NCBI RefSeq assembly: GCF_900683735.1
Contig: NZ_LR215979.1
Location: 806,001 to 870,000, forward strand
Source of the DNA: Fusobacterium ulcerans ATCC 49185
GTDB lineage: Bacteria > Fusobacteriota > Fusobacteriia > Fusobacteriales > Fusobacteriaceae
Direction of reading: 5' to 3'
Length of the DNA stretch: 64,000 nt
In this document: positions 39,013 to 48,952 of the stretch, piece by piece
Position numbering within the stretch: position 1 is the stretch's first letter
Layout: every line of letters starts with the position of its first letter
Notes under the pieces: generated by a model
Database searches by the model: none
Told to the model about the DNA's origin: nothing
Seen by the model: only the letters and a program-made list of their open reading frames with translations
Made by a program: the position numbers and the translations under genes

Positions 39013-40676
39013 TGAACAAAGTAGTTATAGCTGCCATAAACAGCCAATATGTACATCTGAATCTGGCAGTGAGATATCTTAAAAAATATACAGAAACAAA
39101 TAGTAATATAAAAGTAGAAATATATGAAACAAATATTAATAATCAGCTTTTGAATATAATAAAGGATATTTTTGAGCTGAATCCAGATAAAATAATTTTT
39201 TCAACATATATCTGGAATAAAGAATATGTGTTTGAGATAGTAAAGGAGATAAAAAAAGTGCTTCCTACTGTAAAAATTATACTTGGAGGACCTGAGGTGT
39301 CTTTTGGTTGGGAGAAGGTAATGGAAGAAAATCCAGAGATAGACAATATACTTGTTGGAGAAGGGGAAAAAGTTTTTTTAAACTTTTTAACCAATGAGAA
39401 CGACAAAGTATTGGGACTTGTTTACAGAAAAGATGGAGAGATATGTTTTAATGGCTCAGAAAAAATAATAGAAGATTTGGATATAATTCCATTTCCATAT
39501 GAAAAAGAAGAATTACAGGATAAAACTAAGATATTTTATTATGAAAGTTCAAGAGGATGCCCCTTTAATTGTTCATACTGCATGTCTTCAATAGATAAAA
39601 CTGTGAGATATTATTCATTGAACAGAGTAAAAGAGGATTTGAAAATATTTTTAGACTCTCCAATAAGACTCTTAAAATTTGTAGACAGAACATTTAATTT
39701 GAAGAAAGAAAGATACATGGAGATATGGAAATTTCTTTTGGAAAACTATAGAGAAGGGATAACATTTCACTTTGAAATAAATGCAAATATTTTTGATGAT
39801 GAAACATTGGATTTTCTTGAAACAGTGCCAAAAGAATACTTTCAATTTGAAATAGGAGTGCAGACTATAAATCCAGATACTATGAAAAGTATAAACAGAA
39901 ATAATATATTGGATAAGCTGGCTCATAATGTAAGAAGGATAAATAAAAATATTCATCTTCATCTTGACCTTATAGCTGGACTTCCTTATGAAACATATGA
40001 AATATTTAAAAAATCTTTTGAATATGTTCATGATTTGAAACCAGAGATGATACAGCTTGGGTTTTTAAAACTATTAAAGGGAACTCAAATGTACAAAGAA
40101 ATTGAAAAGTATGAATATAAATATTTTTCTAAACCGCCATATGAAATTTTTTCAAATAAATTTATATCTTTTGCAGAAATAATAAAGCTCAAAAATCTTG
40201 AAAAAATTCTAGATTATTATTATAATTCAGAAAAATTTTCTATGAGTACAGATTACATAATAAAAAATCATTATGAGAATTCTTTTGGTTTTTATGATGA
40301 AATAGCAGAATATTATGATAAAAAAGGATATTTAAAAATAAGTCATAAAGAAACAGCTCTTTTTAATATATTGCATGACTTCTATAGAGAAAAACAATTT
40401 GAAGATGTTGAAATATTTGAAGAATATTTAAAGTTTGATTTTATAATGTTAGGAAAACCAGGATTTTATCCAGAATGGTTAATTAGCAGAAAGGATTCAG
40501 AGCTTCATAACAGTATAATAAAAGAGAAAGGTTTTAAAAGTGTAAGGGAAGGACATAAAAATAGTGAACTTGAATTTTTTAGATTTGATATATTTTCTGG
40601 AAATAAAGAAGAAATAAACATATTCTTCGATTATAAAACAAAAAACTATAAAGTGATAAAAAATAAAAGAATATAG
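39012..40676 (+). CDS. B12-binding-domain radical SAM protein with C-terminal DUF4080-like region
   Basis: The 554-residue protein has an N-terminal cobalamin-binding-like domain (about 1-140, IILGGPEVSFGW, NILVGEGE). A radical SAM domain follows with the cluster motif SSRGCPFNCSYC (Cys183, Cys187, Cys190), and then a C-terminal region (about 370-554) like DUF4080. The N-terminal domain lacks an obvious DxHxxG cobalamin-ligand motif, as in many members. The reaction is unknown; methylthiolation, methylation or ring rearrangement are all possible. The start is GTG at 39012, overlapping the mltG stop. Confidence 0.82.
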   Translation: MNKVVIAAINSQYVHLNLAVRYLKKYTETNSNIKVEIYETNINNQLLNIIKDIFELNPDKIIFSTYIWNKEYVFEIVKEIKKVLPTVKIILGGPEVSFGWEKVMEENPEIDNILVGEGEKVFLNFLTNENDKVLGLVYRKDGEICFNGSEKIIEDLDIIPFPYEKEELQDKTKIFYYESSRGCPFNCSYCMSSIDKTVRYYSLNRVKEDLKIFLDSPIRLLKFVDRTFNLKKERYMEIWKFLLENYREGITFHFEINANIFDDETLDFLETVPKEYFQFEIGVQTINPDTMKSINRNNILDKLAHNVRRINKNIHLHLDLIAGLPYETYEIFKKSFEYVHDLKPEMIQLGFLKLLKGTQMYKEIEKYEYKYFSKPPYEIFSNKFISFAEIIKLKNLEKILDYYYNSEKFSMSTDYIIKNHYENSFGFYDEIAEYYDKKGYLKISHKETALFNILHDFYREKQFEDVEIFEEYLKFDFIMLGKPGFYPEWLISRKDSELHNSIIKEKGFKSVREGHKNSELEFFRFDIFSGNKEEINIFFDYKTKNYKVIKNKRI

Positions 40677-40686
40677 TTAAATTATT

Positions 40687-40716
40687 TTGCAAAAAAATGG
40701 TAAGATATGTTATAAT
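40687..40716 (+). promoter_or_regulatory. Promoter of tilS-ftsH
   Basis: TTGCAA (40687-40692), an 18-base spacer and TATAAT (40711-40716) preceded by TGT (extended -10). Confidence 0.7.
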
Positions 40717-40741
40717 TTTATGAAAATGAAATGGAGAATTT

Positions 40742-42076
40742 ATGAATTTATACAAGGCAATCCTAGAAAAAAATAGAAAAAATAAACTGATAGAAGAAAA
40801 TGATAAAATAGTTGTTGGTTTTTCAGGAGGTCCTGATTCAGTTTTTTTAGTTGAAATGCTAGTGAAACTTAGGGAGAATATAAACTTTGATATGGTACTT
40901 GTCCATATAAATCATCTTTTAAGAGGGGAAAACTCTGATGGTGATGAGATATTTTCATTGGATTATGGAAAGAAAAAAGGATTACAAGTTTTTAGTAGAA
41001 AGATAAATATAACAGAACTAGGAAAAGATATGGGACTTACCTTGGAAGAAGCAGGAAGAAAAGCAAGGTATGATCTATTTAAAGAGATATTTGAAAAAAC
41101 AGGAGCAAATAAAATTGCTTTAGCTCATAATAAAGATGATCAGTTGGAAACATTTATGTTTAGATTGATAAGGGGAGCTGGTCTTGAAGGTCTTGAAGGT
41201 ATTGTTGCTAAAAGAGATATATACATCAGACCAATATCTGAAATTTATAAAAAGGATATTGTTGAGTATCTTAATGAAAATAATATTTCTTATAGAATAG
41301 ATGAAACAAATCTTGAAAATGAATTTACAAGAAATAGTATAAGACTTGATCTGATTCCGTTTATAGAAAAAAGATATAATCCAAAGTTTAAGGATAAACT
41401 TTATTTTTTAATAGAGGAAATAAGAGAAGCAAATAGAGTATTGGAAATGAAATTCGAACAGTACATGGTTAACAATAAATTAAGTATAAAAAAATTGAAG
41501 CAATTAGATAAGTATCTTCTTAGTAAGGTGTTGATACAATATTTATATAGTTATGGAATAGAAGTATCAAGAAAGAAAATCCAACTGATAGAGGATATTT
41601 TATATAAAGGAGGTAGTAAGGATATTTCTTTAAATAGGGAATTTATTCTTAAAAAAGATTATGATTTCCTTGGAATAGAAAAGAACACAAAAAAAGAAGA
41701 TAACTATATCAAAGAAGTTGAATTAGAAGTGCCAGGTCAGATAACATTTGGTGATTATATAATAGAAGCAGTTCTTAGTAATGAAATATTATATGATAAA
41801 CAAAACTTTTATACCAGCTTAAAAAAAGGAGATAAACTTAAAATCAGAAGTAGAAACGATGGAGACAGAATGATTCCAATAGGAATGATATCAGAAAAAA
41901 AAGTAAAAGATATCCTTATAAATGAAAAAGTTCCAAAAGAAAAAAGAGATACAATCCCTTTAGTGTTACATAATGAAGAGATAGTATGGATTGCAGGAAT
42001 AAAAGGAAATGAAAAATATAAAAATTCTGATTATAAAAGCTGTGTAAAATTGAATATAAGGAGGATCAGTAGTTGA
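40742..42076 (+). CDS. tilS: tRNA(Ile)-lysidine synthase TilS
   Basis: TilS attaches lysine to C34 of the CAU-anticodon isoleucine tRNA so that it reads AUA, a codon used very heavily in this AT-rich genome. The 444-residue protein has the N-terminal PP-loop SGGPDS (28-33), VHINHLLRGENSDGDE, LAHNKDDQLETFMFRLIRGA, IRPI and RIDETN..NEFTRNSIR. The C-terminal TilS domain (about 365-440) contains GDRMIPIGM. Its stop overlaps the TTG start of ftsH (TTGA), a pairing (tilS-ftsH) also seen in Firmicutes. Confidence 0.95.
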   Translation: MNLYKAILEKNRKNKLIEENDKIVVGFSGGPDSVFLVEMLVKLRENINFDMVLVHINHLLRGENSDGDEIFSLDYGKKKGLQVFSRKINITELGKDMGLTLEEAGRKARYDLFKEIFEKTGANKIALAHNKDDQLETFMFRLIRGAGLEGLEGIVAKRDIYIRPISEIYKKDIVEYLNENNISYRIDETNLENEFTRNSIRLDLIPFIEKRYNPKFKDKLYFLIEEIREANRVLEMKFEQYMVNNKLSIKKLKQLDKYLLSKVLIQYLYSYGIEVSRKKIQLIEDILYKGGSKDISLNREFILKKDYDFLGIEKNTKKEDNYIKEVELEVPGQITFGDYIIEAVLSNEILYDKQNFYTSLKKGDKLKIRSRNDGDRMIPIGMISEKKVKDILINEKVPKEKRDTIPLVLHNEEIVWIAGIKGNEKYKNSDYKSCVKLNIRRISS

Positions 42077-44310
42077 ACAGAGAAGATTTTATAGAAGAAA
42101 AAGTACTTTATATAGAGGAAGAAAAAGAGGTAAAAGACTCTGAAAAGAAAGAGAAGCCAAAAGAGGATGAAAAAAAGACTTCTCAAGAGCCAGATAGTAA
42201 AAAGCCTCAAGAAGATGAAGAACAGATAAAAGATGAAAAAGAAAAAATACATGATGAAATAAAAGAAAGAAAAGAAGAATTAAAATCAAAATTAAGAGAT
42301 GGGTTAAATCAAAACGGTAACAAAGAAGAAGATCGTACTAATAAATTAAAAAGCCTTGGAGGAAAATTTAACTTTAAAGGTTTTGTAATGTTACTTTTCA
42401 TTGTTACATTGATAGCTTCTGCACCAGCTCTTTTATCAACTAATGCTAAAACTCCCAATAATGAAATTGGATATAGTGAGTTTATAAGTCATGTAAAAAA
42501 TAAAGAGATAATTAAAGTTAATGAAAAAGAGGGATATGTATATGGTTATTCGCCAGAAGATGAAAAGAAAGAAGTAAAATCATATAAAGCAAGAATGATA
42601 ACTGACAGATTGGGAGATGACCCTGTTTTAGTCAAAACAATAGAAGAAAATAATGCTTCTATAAAATCACTTCCACCTCAAGAATTACCATTCTTATTAA
42701 ATATGCTTGCTTCTTGGTTCCCAATGCTTCTATTGATAGGAGTATGGATATTCATGCTTAACAGAATGAATAAAGGAAGTGGTGGAGGACCTCAAATTTT
42801 CAATATGGGAAAATCTAAAGCTAAAGATAATGGAGAAGAGATTTCTAAAGTAACATTTGATGATGTAGCAGGTATTCCAGAAGCAAAAGTAGAACTTGAA
42901 GAAGTGGTAAGTTTTTTAAAAGAACCAGAAAAATTTAAAAAAGTAGGAGCAAAGATACCTAAAGGAGTATTGTTGTTAGGAGGACCAGGAACTGGTAAAA
43001 CTCTTCTAGCTAAGGCGGTAGCTGGAGAGGCTAAGGTGCCATTTTTCAGTATGTCTGGATCTGAGTTCGTAGAAATGTTTGTAGGGGTAGGAGCTTCAAG
43101 AGTAAGAGATTTATTTAATAAAGCTAGAAAAAGTGCTCCTTGTATTATATTTATAGATGAGATAGATGCTGTAGGTAGAAAAAGAGGTTCTGGGCAAGGT
43201 GGAGGAAATGATGAAAGAGAACAAACTCTAAATCAACTTTTAGTAGAGATGGATGGGTTTGGAACTGATGAAACTATTATAGTACTTGCTGCAACTAACA
43301 GACCTGAGATACTGGACAAAGCTCTAATGAGACCTGGAAGATTTGACAGACAGGTAATAGTTGATAATCCTGATATTAAAGGAAGAGAAGAGATATTAAA
43401 AGTGCATATTAGAGGCAAAAAAATTGCTAAAGATGTAGATTTATCTATAATAGCTAAGAAAACTCCAGGATTCGTAGGGGCTGACCTTGCAAATATGCTT
43501 AATGAAGCTGCAATTCTTGCTGCAAGAGCGGGAAGAGAAGAAATAACTATGGATGACTTGGAAGAAGCATCTGAAAAAGTAAGCATAGGACCAGAAAGAA
43601 AATCTAAAGTAGTAGTAGAAAAAGAGAGAAAAATATCAGCTTATCATGAAGCAGGACATGCTGTTGTGACTCATCTACTGCCTAATACAGATCCAGTTCA
43701 TAAAGTAACAATAGTTCCAAGAGGAAGAGCTGGAGGTTTCACTATGTCACTTCCTGAAGAGGAAAAAGGTTACTATTTTAAAAGTGAATACTTAAATATG
43801 ATAAAATATGCTTTAGGTGGAAGAGCAGCTGAACAAATTGTATTTAATGATATAACTACAGGAGCAAGCAGTGATATTCAACATGTTACAGGTATTGTTC
43901 ATAGTATGGTAAAAGTTTATGGAATGTCAGATAAATTTGGACCAATACTTCTTGATGGAACTAGAGAAGGAGATTTATTCCAGCAGAAATACTATAGTGA
44001 AGAAACTGGAAAGGATATAGATGAGGAAATTCTTTCAATAATAAATACTCAATATCAAGAAACTTTAAAATTATTGAGAGATAATTTTGATAAACTAGAT
44101 GTTATAGCAAAAGCTTTATTGGAAAAAGAAACACTTAATAGAGGAGAATTTGAAGCTCTAATGAATGGAAAAACTCTTGCTGATTTAGCTGAATCAAAAA
44201 AAGAAGCTGCTGAAATAAAAGCTGATGAAGTTATAGAAGAGAAAGAAAAAGAAGAAGTAATTGAAAAAATAGAAGAAGATAAAGAATTTGATAAAGAGAA
44301 TCAAGAATAA
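42073..44310 (+). CDS. ftsH: ATP-dependent zinc metalloprotease FtsH with charged N-terminal extension
   Basis: FtsH is a membrane-anchored AAA+ protease that degrades membrane and regulatory proteins. The 745 residues exceed the usual 610-690 because about 100 residues, dominated by Lys and Glu, precede the first membrane helix (about 100-118). A periplasmic loop and second helix (about 208-230) follow. The AAA module has Walker A GGPGTGKT (303-310), Walker [16 protein letters not shown] and the second region of homology [18 protein letters not shown]. The zinc motif HEAGH is at 525-529. The start is a TTG at 42073, supported by AAGGAGG just upstream; no better start occurs in frame nearby. 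It probably shares the tilS promoter. Confidence 0.95.
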   Translation: MNREDFIEEKVLYIEEEKEVKDSEKKEKPKEDEKKTSQEPDSKKPQEDEEQIKDEKEKIHDEIKERKEELKSKLRDGLNQNGNKEEDRTNKLKSLGGKFNFKGFVMLLFIVTLIASAPALLSTNAKTPNNEIGYSEFISHVKNKEIIKVNEKEGYVYGYSPEDEKKEVKSYKARMITDRLGDDPVLVKTIEENNASIKSLPPQELPFLLNMLASWFPMLLLIGVWIFMLNRMNKGSGGGPQIFNMGKSKAKDNGEEISKVTFDDVAGIPEAKVELEEVVSFLKEPEKFKKVGAKIPKGVLLLGGPGTGKTLLAKAVAGEAKVPFFSMSGSEFVEMFVGVGASRVRDLFNKARKSAPCIIFIDEIDAVGRKRGSGQGGGNDEREQTLNQLLVEMDGFGTDETIIVLAATNRPEILDKALMRPGRFDRQVIVDNPDIKGREEILKVHIRGKKIAKDVDLSIIAKKTPGFVGADLANMLNEAAILAARAGREEITMDDLEEASEKVSIGPERKSKVVVEKERKISAYHEAGHAVVTHLLPNTDPVHKVTIVPRGRAGGFTMSLPEEEKGYYFKSEYLNMIKYALGGRAAEQIVFNDITTGASSDIQHVTGIVHSMVKVYGMSDKFGPILLDGTREGDLFQQKYYSEETGKDIDEEILSIINTQYQETLKLLRDNFDKLDVIAKALLEKETLNRGEFEALMNGKTLADLAESKKEAAEIKADEVIEEKEKEEVIEKIEEDKEFDKENQE

Positions 44311-44342
44311 AAAAGTTTTTTAAAATGAAAAGAATAAAAATA

Positions 44343-44371
44343 TTTACATTTGTTAGATAATATGATATGAT
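44343..44371 (+). promoter_or_regulatory. Promoter of rpsO
   Basis: TTTACA (44343-44348), a 17-base spacer and TATGAT (44366-44371). Confidence 0.65.
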
Positions 44372-44377
44372 TATCTA

Positions 44378-44454
44378 GTAAATTTGTGCTCAGTTTTACG
44401 ATTAGCCCCGTATTACTTGGCTCAAATAATATATAACTCAGGAGGAAATATAAA
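44378..44454 (+). promoter_or_regulatory. rpsO leader, candidate S15 autoregulatory RNA
   Basis: This is a leader of about 75 bases, more GC-rich than other gaps here. A short hairpin AGCC/GGCT lies around 44403-44422 within the segment from TTTACGATTAGCCCCG to TTGGCTCAA. Ribosomal protein S15 represses its own mRNA through varied leader structures in several bacteria; that role here is inferred from position. Confidence 0.4.
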
Positions 44455-44718
44455 ATGGCTATGAGAAGCAAAGCAGAAATTGTTAAAGAATTTGGAAAAT
44501 TTGAAGGAGATACAGGATCAACTGAAGTACAAATCGCACTTCTTACTGAAAAGATCAATCACCTAACAGATCACCTAAGAGTTCATAAAAAAGATTTCCA
44601 TTCAAGATTAGGACTATTAAAAATGGTAGGACAAAGAAAAAGATTACTAGCTTACTTAACTAAGAAAGATCTTGAAGGATACAGAAACTTAATCGCTAGA
44701 TTAGGAATCAGAAAATAA
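44455..44718 (+). CDS. rpsO: 30S ribosomal protein S15
   Basis: S15 is an early 16S rRNA-binding protein of the 30S platform. The 87-residue length is standard. Conserved features are [20 protein letters not shown] (about 21-40), [20 protein letters not shown] and the C-terminal [15 protein letters not shown] lies upstream of the ATG. Codon choice is more biased toward C-ending codons than in neighbours (AAC, ATC, TTC, TAC), as expected of a highly expressed gene. It has its own promoter and terminator. Confidence 0.98.
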   Translation: MAMRSKAEIVKEFGKFEGDTGSTEVQIALLTEKINHLTDHLRVHKKDFHSRLGLLKMVGQRKRLLAYLTKKDLEGYRNLIARLGIRK

Positions 44719-44724
44719 TTAAAT

Positions 44725-44756
44725 AAAGAACGAGGAGATATCCTCGTTTTTTTTAT
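44725..44756 (+). terminator. Intrinsic terminator after rpsO
   Basis: A perfect 8-bp stem AACGAGGA/TCCTCGTT with loop GATA (44729-44748) is followed by an 8-T run. Confidence 0.92.
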
Positions 44757-44840
44757 AACTTTTTTAAAATAAAAGTTGAATTTTGTATGAATTTAAAGTA
44801 TTCTACATAGTATAGGGATAAATGATAACAGGAGAGGATT

Positions 44841-45920
44841 ATGAAAAAATTTTTATTGCTGACATTGATGATATATTCATTATTTTCTATAACTATATAT
44901 TCTCAAGAAGAATACATAAAAGGGAAAATATTGAAACTAGAGGACTGTCTTTCACCAGAAGAAGAAGTTGAAGAGTTAAAAGAAATACTTCTTTATGATG
45001 TGGTGATAATGGAAGGAGAGAGAAAAGGAGATAAAATTCTTGTGGAATTTCCTATCTATAGAGAAGACGCTTTTAATATAAATGTAAAAGAGGGAGATAA
45101 TATAGTTCTTTATCATGATATAGATGAAGAGGGAAATGAAAAATACTATGTAGCTGATAAAGATAAAAGAAATGATATAATATACTTAGGAGCTCTTTTT
45201 GTAATTACTACACTGGCTTTTTCAAAATTTAAAGGCTTTAAAGCTATGATTGCATTGCTGTTGGTAGTTGTATTTATATATAAAGTTTTTATTCCAGGAA
45301 TAATAGTGGGATATTCTCCAATTCTTTTATCAGTGGCAACTGCTTTATTTGCCTCTATTATAACAATATATCTCATGACAGGGTTTAATAATAAGGGGAT
45401 AATAGCTATATTAGGAGCAATAGGTGGGGTTTTAGTAGCAGGAATATTGTCTTTTATATTTGTAAATTCAATGAGGCTGACAGGGTATGTCACAACAGAA
45501 GCCTTAAACTATGCTTCAATGCTGCAGAACATAAAAATAAAAGAGGTAATATCTGCAGGTGTTATTTTAGGAAGTATGGGAGCAGTAATGGATGTGGCCA
45601 TGTCTATATCTTCAGCATTAAATGAAATAAAAGAAAAAAATCAGGATATACATAGAAAAGAGCTTTTCTTATCTGGAATGAGAATAGGAAGTGACATAAT
45701 AGGAACAATGATTAATACGCTTATTCTTGCCTATATAGGAAGCAGCCTGATGACTACTATTTTTATATATTTGCAGAAAAGTCAATATCCTCTTATAAGA
45801 ATATTGAACTTTGAATCAATAGTTGTAGAGATATTAAGAGCTTTTTGTGGAAGCATAGGTATTTTGGTTGCAGTACCGATAACAGCCTATGTAGCTTCAA
45901 AAATTTACTCAAAAAAATAA
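44841..45920 (+). CDS. YibE/F-like membrane protein
   Basis: The 359-residue protein has a signal-like N terminus (FLLLTLMIYSLFSITIYS), an extracytoplasmic domain (about 20-105) with an OB-like strand pattern (VKEGDNIVLYHDIDEEGNEK), and about seven membrane helices (about 112-350). Conserved YibE/F stretches include NNKGIIAILGAIGGVLVAGI, ISAGVILGSMGAVMDVAMSI, and LFLSGMRIGSDIIGTMINTL. A transport or efflux function has been suggested for the family but is not proven. It appears monocistronic. Confidence 0.85.
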   Translation: MKKFLLLTLMIYSLFSITIYSQEEYIKGKILKLEDCLSPEEEVEELKEILLYDVVIMEGERKGDKILVEFPIYREDAFNINVKEGDNIVLYHDIDEEGNEKYYVADKDKRNDIIYLGALFVITTLAFSKFKGFKAMIALLLVVVFIYKVFIPGIIVGYSPILLSVATALFASIITIYLMTGFNNKGIIAILGAIGGVLVAGILSFIFVNSMRLTGYVTTEALNYASMLQNIKIKEVISAGVILGSMGAVMDVAMSISSALNEIKEKNQDIHRKELFLSGMRIGSDIIGTMINTLILAYIGSSLMTTIFIYLQKSQYPLIRILNFESIVVEILRAFCGSIGILVAVPITAYVASKIYSKK

Positions 45921-46299
45921 GCTTAATTTTCATCAATTATTAAAAAAAATTAATTTTAAGACTGAAAAATTAGTACTCTTGTTCTATTAATAATACGATA
46001 TTTTATCATATATAAAATCTATATTTGCTATATAAATTTTATAAATTTGACTTAAAGCCCAATAAATAGTACATTCTTTCTATGATTATATTTAAAAAAG
46101 ATAATGTTTAAGGGCGGTAGAAAAAAATATTTCTTTACTTATTTTAAAAATGTTGTATCCTTATTATAGAAAGAGTGTTATAATAAAAACAATTATTTCA
46201 ATTATGTACACTCAAAAAAGTTTTCATTTTAGAAAATATAATAAAAAATTTTCAAAATGAAACGAAATAAAAATATAGTTTTAGGGAGGAATGTTATTT
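45921..46299 (+). other. 379-base AT-rich gap before the peptide ABC operon
   Basis: A weak stem TTAATTTT/AAAATTAA (45923-45930, 45946-45953) with trailing TTTT may terminate the YibE/F gene. A possible -10 TATAAT lies at 46179-46184 without a good -35. No gene is visible. Confidence 0.5.
46225..46259 (+). promoter_or_regulatory. Leader hairpin upstream of substrate-binding protein gene
   Basis: CATTTT plus GAAAAT (46225-46237, one bulged A) pair with ATTTTC plus AAAATG (46248-46259). The hairpin stands 23 bases before the AGGGAGG ribosome site, so it could stabilise the 5' end or tune initiation. Confidence 0.45.
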
Positions 46300-47835
46300 A
46301 TGAAAAAGAAATTACATCTATTGGTTCTAGCACTTCTATCGGTATTCTTATTTATCTCTTGTGGTGGAAGTAAAGAAACAGCAGGAGCAAAAGCAGCAAC
46401 AAAAGATACACTGGTAGTGGCTAACGGAGCAGATGCAAAATCTTTGGATCCACATGCAACAAATGATGCACCGTCATCAAAAGTAACAGTTCAAATATAT
46501 GATAGATTAGTTGAACAAGATGAAAATATGAATATTATTCCAAGTCTTGCTGAATCATGGGAACAGCCTGATGATGTGACAACTGTATTTCATTTAAGAA
46601 AAGGAGTAAAATTTCACAATGGTGAGCCTTTAACTGCAGCAGATGTTAAATTTTCTTTAGACAGAATGAAAAGTTCTCCACAAGTATCTCATATTATAGG
46701 AACTGTGGATAAAGTAGAAGTAGTAGATGAAAATACTGTAAAAGTAATAACTAAACAACCATTCGGAGCTTTATTAAGCCACTTATGTCATCCAACAGCA
46801 GCTATACTTAATGAAAAAGCTGTCAAAGCTGCTGGAGATTCTTATGGACAACATCCAGTAGGAACAGGACCATATAAATTTGTATCATGGGCTTCAGGTG
46901 ATAGAATAGTACTTGAAGCTAATCCTGATTATTTCTTAGGAGAAACTCCTATAAAAAATGTTATATTCAGAGCAATACCTGAAGCAACTAACAGAACAAT
47001 AGGATTAGAAACTGGAGAAATAGATATAGCTTACGATATTGAAGGAATGGATAAAGAAAGAATAAGAGAAGATAAAAATCTAGTATTTTTAGAAGAACCA
47101 TCTTTATCAATTGACTATATTGGATTCAATACTAAAAAAGCGCCTTTCAATGATGTAAGAGTAAGACAAGCTATTGCATCTGTAATCAATGTAGATGATA
47201 TTATCTCTACAGTATATAAAGGATCAGCAACAAAAGCTAATTCACTTATTGGACCAAAAGTGTTTGGGCATAGTGATGAAGCAAAAGCTTGGACAGTTGA
47301 TATAGATAAAGCTAAAGCTTTACTAGCTGAAGCTGGATATCCAAATGGATTTAAATCAAAAATCTGGATCAATGAAAATCCAGACAGAAGAGATATAGCT
47401 ATAATAGTTCAAGATCAATTAAGAGCTATTGGAGTAGATATAGCTGTTGAAACTCTTGAGTGGGGAGCATTCTTAGATGGAACTTCAAGAGGAGATCATG
47501 AAATGTTTATATTAGGATGGGTAAGTGTAACTGGAGATGCTGACTATGGATTATATCCATTACTTCATACATCTTGTTTTGGTGGAGCTGGAAACAGAGC
47601 ATTCTATGACAATCCTAAAGTTGACGAATTGTTAACAAAAGCAAGAAATTCAAATGATCAAGATGAAAGAAAAGCATTATATAATCAAGTACAAATTATA
47701 GTTCAAGAAGAAGTGCCTTTATACATAACAGCATACAAAGCTCAAAATGCTGGATTACAAAAATATGTAGATAACTTTAAATTAAAAGCAGCAGGACACC
47801 ATAGATTGTATGGTACAAAATTTAAACAAAATTAA
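46300..47835 (+). CDS. Peptide ABC transporter substrate-binding lipoprotein (Opp/Dpp family 5)
   Basis: The 511-residue lipoprotein binds peptides for the importer encoded downstream. The signal peptide ends in the lipobox LFISC (Cys about 21). Family-5 signatures are AKSLDPHATNDAPSSKVTVQ, FHLRKGVKFHNGEPLTAADV (the SBP_bac_5 hallmark), GTGPYKFVSWASGDRIVLE and APFNDVRVRQAIASVINVDD. It may be closer to the dipeptide than the oligopeptide type in length. AGGGAGG at 46283-46289 abuts the ATG at 46291 and is better spaced for 46300. It heads a five-gene operon. Confidence 0.92.
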   Translation: MKKKLHLLVLALLSVFLFISCGGSKETAGAKAATKDTLVVANGADAKSLDPHATNDAPSSKVTVQIYDRLVEQDENMNIIPSLAESWEQPDDVTTVFHLRKGVKFHNGEPLTAADVKFSLDRMKSSPQVSHIIGTVDKVEVVDENTVKVITKQPFGALLSHLCHPTAAILNEKAVKAAGDSYGQHPVGTGPYKFVSWASGDRIVLEANPDYFLGETPIKNVIFRAIPEATNRTIGLETGEIDIAYDIEGMDKERIREDKNLVFLEEPSLSIDYIGFNTKKAPFNDVRVRQAIASVINVDDIISTVYKGSATKANSLIGPKVFGHSDEAKAWTVDIDKAKALLAEAGYPNGFKSKIWINENPDRRDIAIIVQDQLRAIGVDIAVETLEWGAFLDGTSRGDHEMFILGWVSVTGDADYGLYPLLHTSCFGGAGNRAFYDNPKVDELLTKARNSNDQDERKALYNQVQIIVQEEVPLYITAYKAQNAGLQKYVDNFKLKAAGHHRLYGTKFKQN

Positions 47836-47873
47836 TTTTAAAAGAAACTGACTTAAAAAATAAATATTTAGAG

Positions 47874-47915
47874 AAGGGCTGCATCTAAAATTTATACTTT
47901 TTAGATCCAGCCCTT
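47874..47915 (+). promoter_or_regulatory. Intra-operon hairpin between binding protein and permease genes
   Basis: AAGGGCTG-C-ATCTAAAA pairs with TTTTAGAT-C-CAGCCCTT (47874-47890, 47899-47915), 16 pairs around one C-C mismatch. No T-run follows. Such hairpins protect upstream mRNA and give more binding protein than permease. Confidence 0.7.
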
Positions 47916-48011
47916 TAAAATAAAAAGGGTTTGTAACAAAAATTAAAATATATATTAAAATTTAAAGGAAAGGAGAGAGCACTTTAAAAAGTTAGAGTGT
48001 CGTACTAAAAG

Positions 48012-48938
48012 ATGCACAAATACGTATTAAGAAGACTTTTATTACTTATTCCTGTATTATTAGGAGTATCGCTTTTAGTTTTTACTATCATGTCATTAAC
48101 TCCTGGGGATCCAGCACAGTTAATTTTGGGTGAAAATGCACCTAAAGAGGCAATCTTAAAATTGAGAGAAGAAATGGGACTTAATGATCCATTCTTAGTT
48201 CAATATTTTAGATATGTGGGAAAAGCTGTTGTTGGTGACTTTGGAAGATCTTACACTACTGGAAGAGAGGTATTTGGAGAAATATTTTCCAGATTCCCAA
48301 ATACACTTATATTAGCTGTCATTGGAATAATAATTTCAGTTTGTATAGGTATACCAGTTGGTATTATTTCAGCTACAAGACAATATTCATTCTTAGACAG
48401 TTTCAGTATGATATTAGCATTACTAGGAGTTTCTATGCCAGTATTCTGGTTAGGGCTTATGCTTATACTTACTTTCTCTGTTAAATTAGGATTATTACCT
48501 TCTGGAGGATTTGATGGGCTCAAGAGTTTAATACTACCATCAGTGACTTTAGGGGTAGGATCTGCTGCTATCATAACAAGAATGACACGTTCTTCTATGT
48601 TGGAAGTTATAAGACAGGATTATATCAGAACTGCGAGAGCTAAAGGGGTTGCAGAAAAAGTTGTAATCAATAAACATGCTCTTAAAAATGCGCTAATCCC
48701 AATAATCACAGTAGTTGGATTACAATTTGGTGGTCTTTTAGGAGGAGCTGTTCTTACAGAATCAGTTTACTCATGGCCTGGTGTAGGAAGACTTATGGTT
48801 GATGCTATCAGACAAAAGGATACTCCTACAGTTCTAGCAGCAGTTATATTCTTAGCTGCAACATTCAGTGTTGTAAATCTATTGGTAGATATATTATATG
48901 CTTATGTTGATCCTAGAATCAAATCACAATATAAGTAG
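48012..48938 (+). CDS. Peptide ABC transporter permease, OppB/DppB type
   Basis: The 308-residue inner-membrane permease has about six helices. Features are the N-terminal LRRLLLLIPVLLGVSLLVFT, MSLTPGDPAQLILGENAP, and the EAA-type coupling loop around DYIRTARAKGVAEKVVINKH (about 200-220) that contacts the ATPases, ending VDILYAYVDPRIK. It pairs with the OppC/DppC-type permease 14 bases downstream. It is preceded by the intra-operon hairpin and a GGAAAGGAGAG region. Confidence 0.93.
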   Translation: MHKYVLRRLLLLIPVLLGVSLLVFTIMSLTPGDPAQLILGENAPKEAILKLREEMGLNDPFLVQYFRYVGKAVVGDFGRSYTTGREVFGEIFSRFPNTLILAVIGIIISVCIGIPVGIISATRQYSFLDSFSMILALLGVSMPVFWLGLMLILTFSVKLGLLPSGGFDGLKSLILPSVTLGVGSAAIITRMTRSSMLEVIRQDYIRTARAKGVAEKVVINKHALKNALIPIITVVGLQFGGLLGGAVLTESVYSWPGVGRLMVDAIRQKDTPTVLAAVIFLAATFSVVNLLVDILYAYVDPRIKSQYK

Positions 48939-48952
48939 TAAGGGGGATTAAG

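Noticed and set aside
45921-46299. Small gene or riboswitch in the gap before the peptide ABC operon
   Set aside because: Only short A/T-rich frames and one simple hairpin are present; no conserved aptamer-like segment could be identified.
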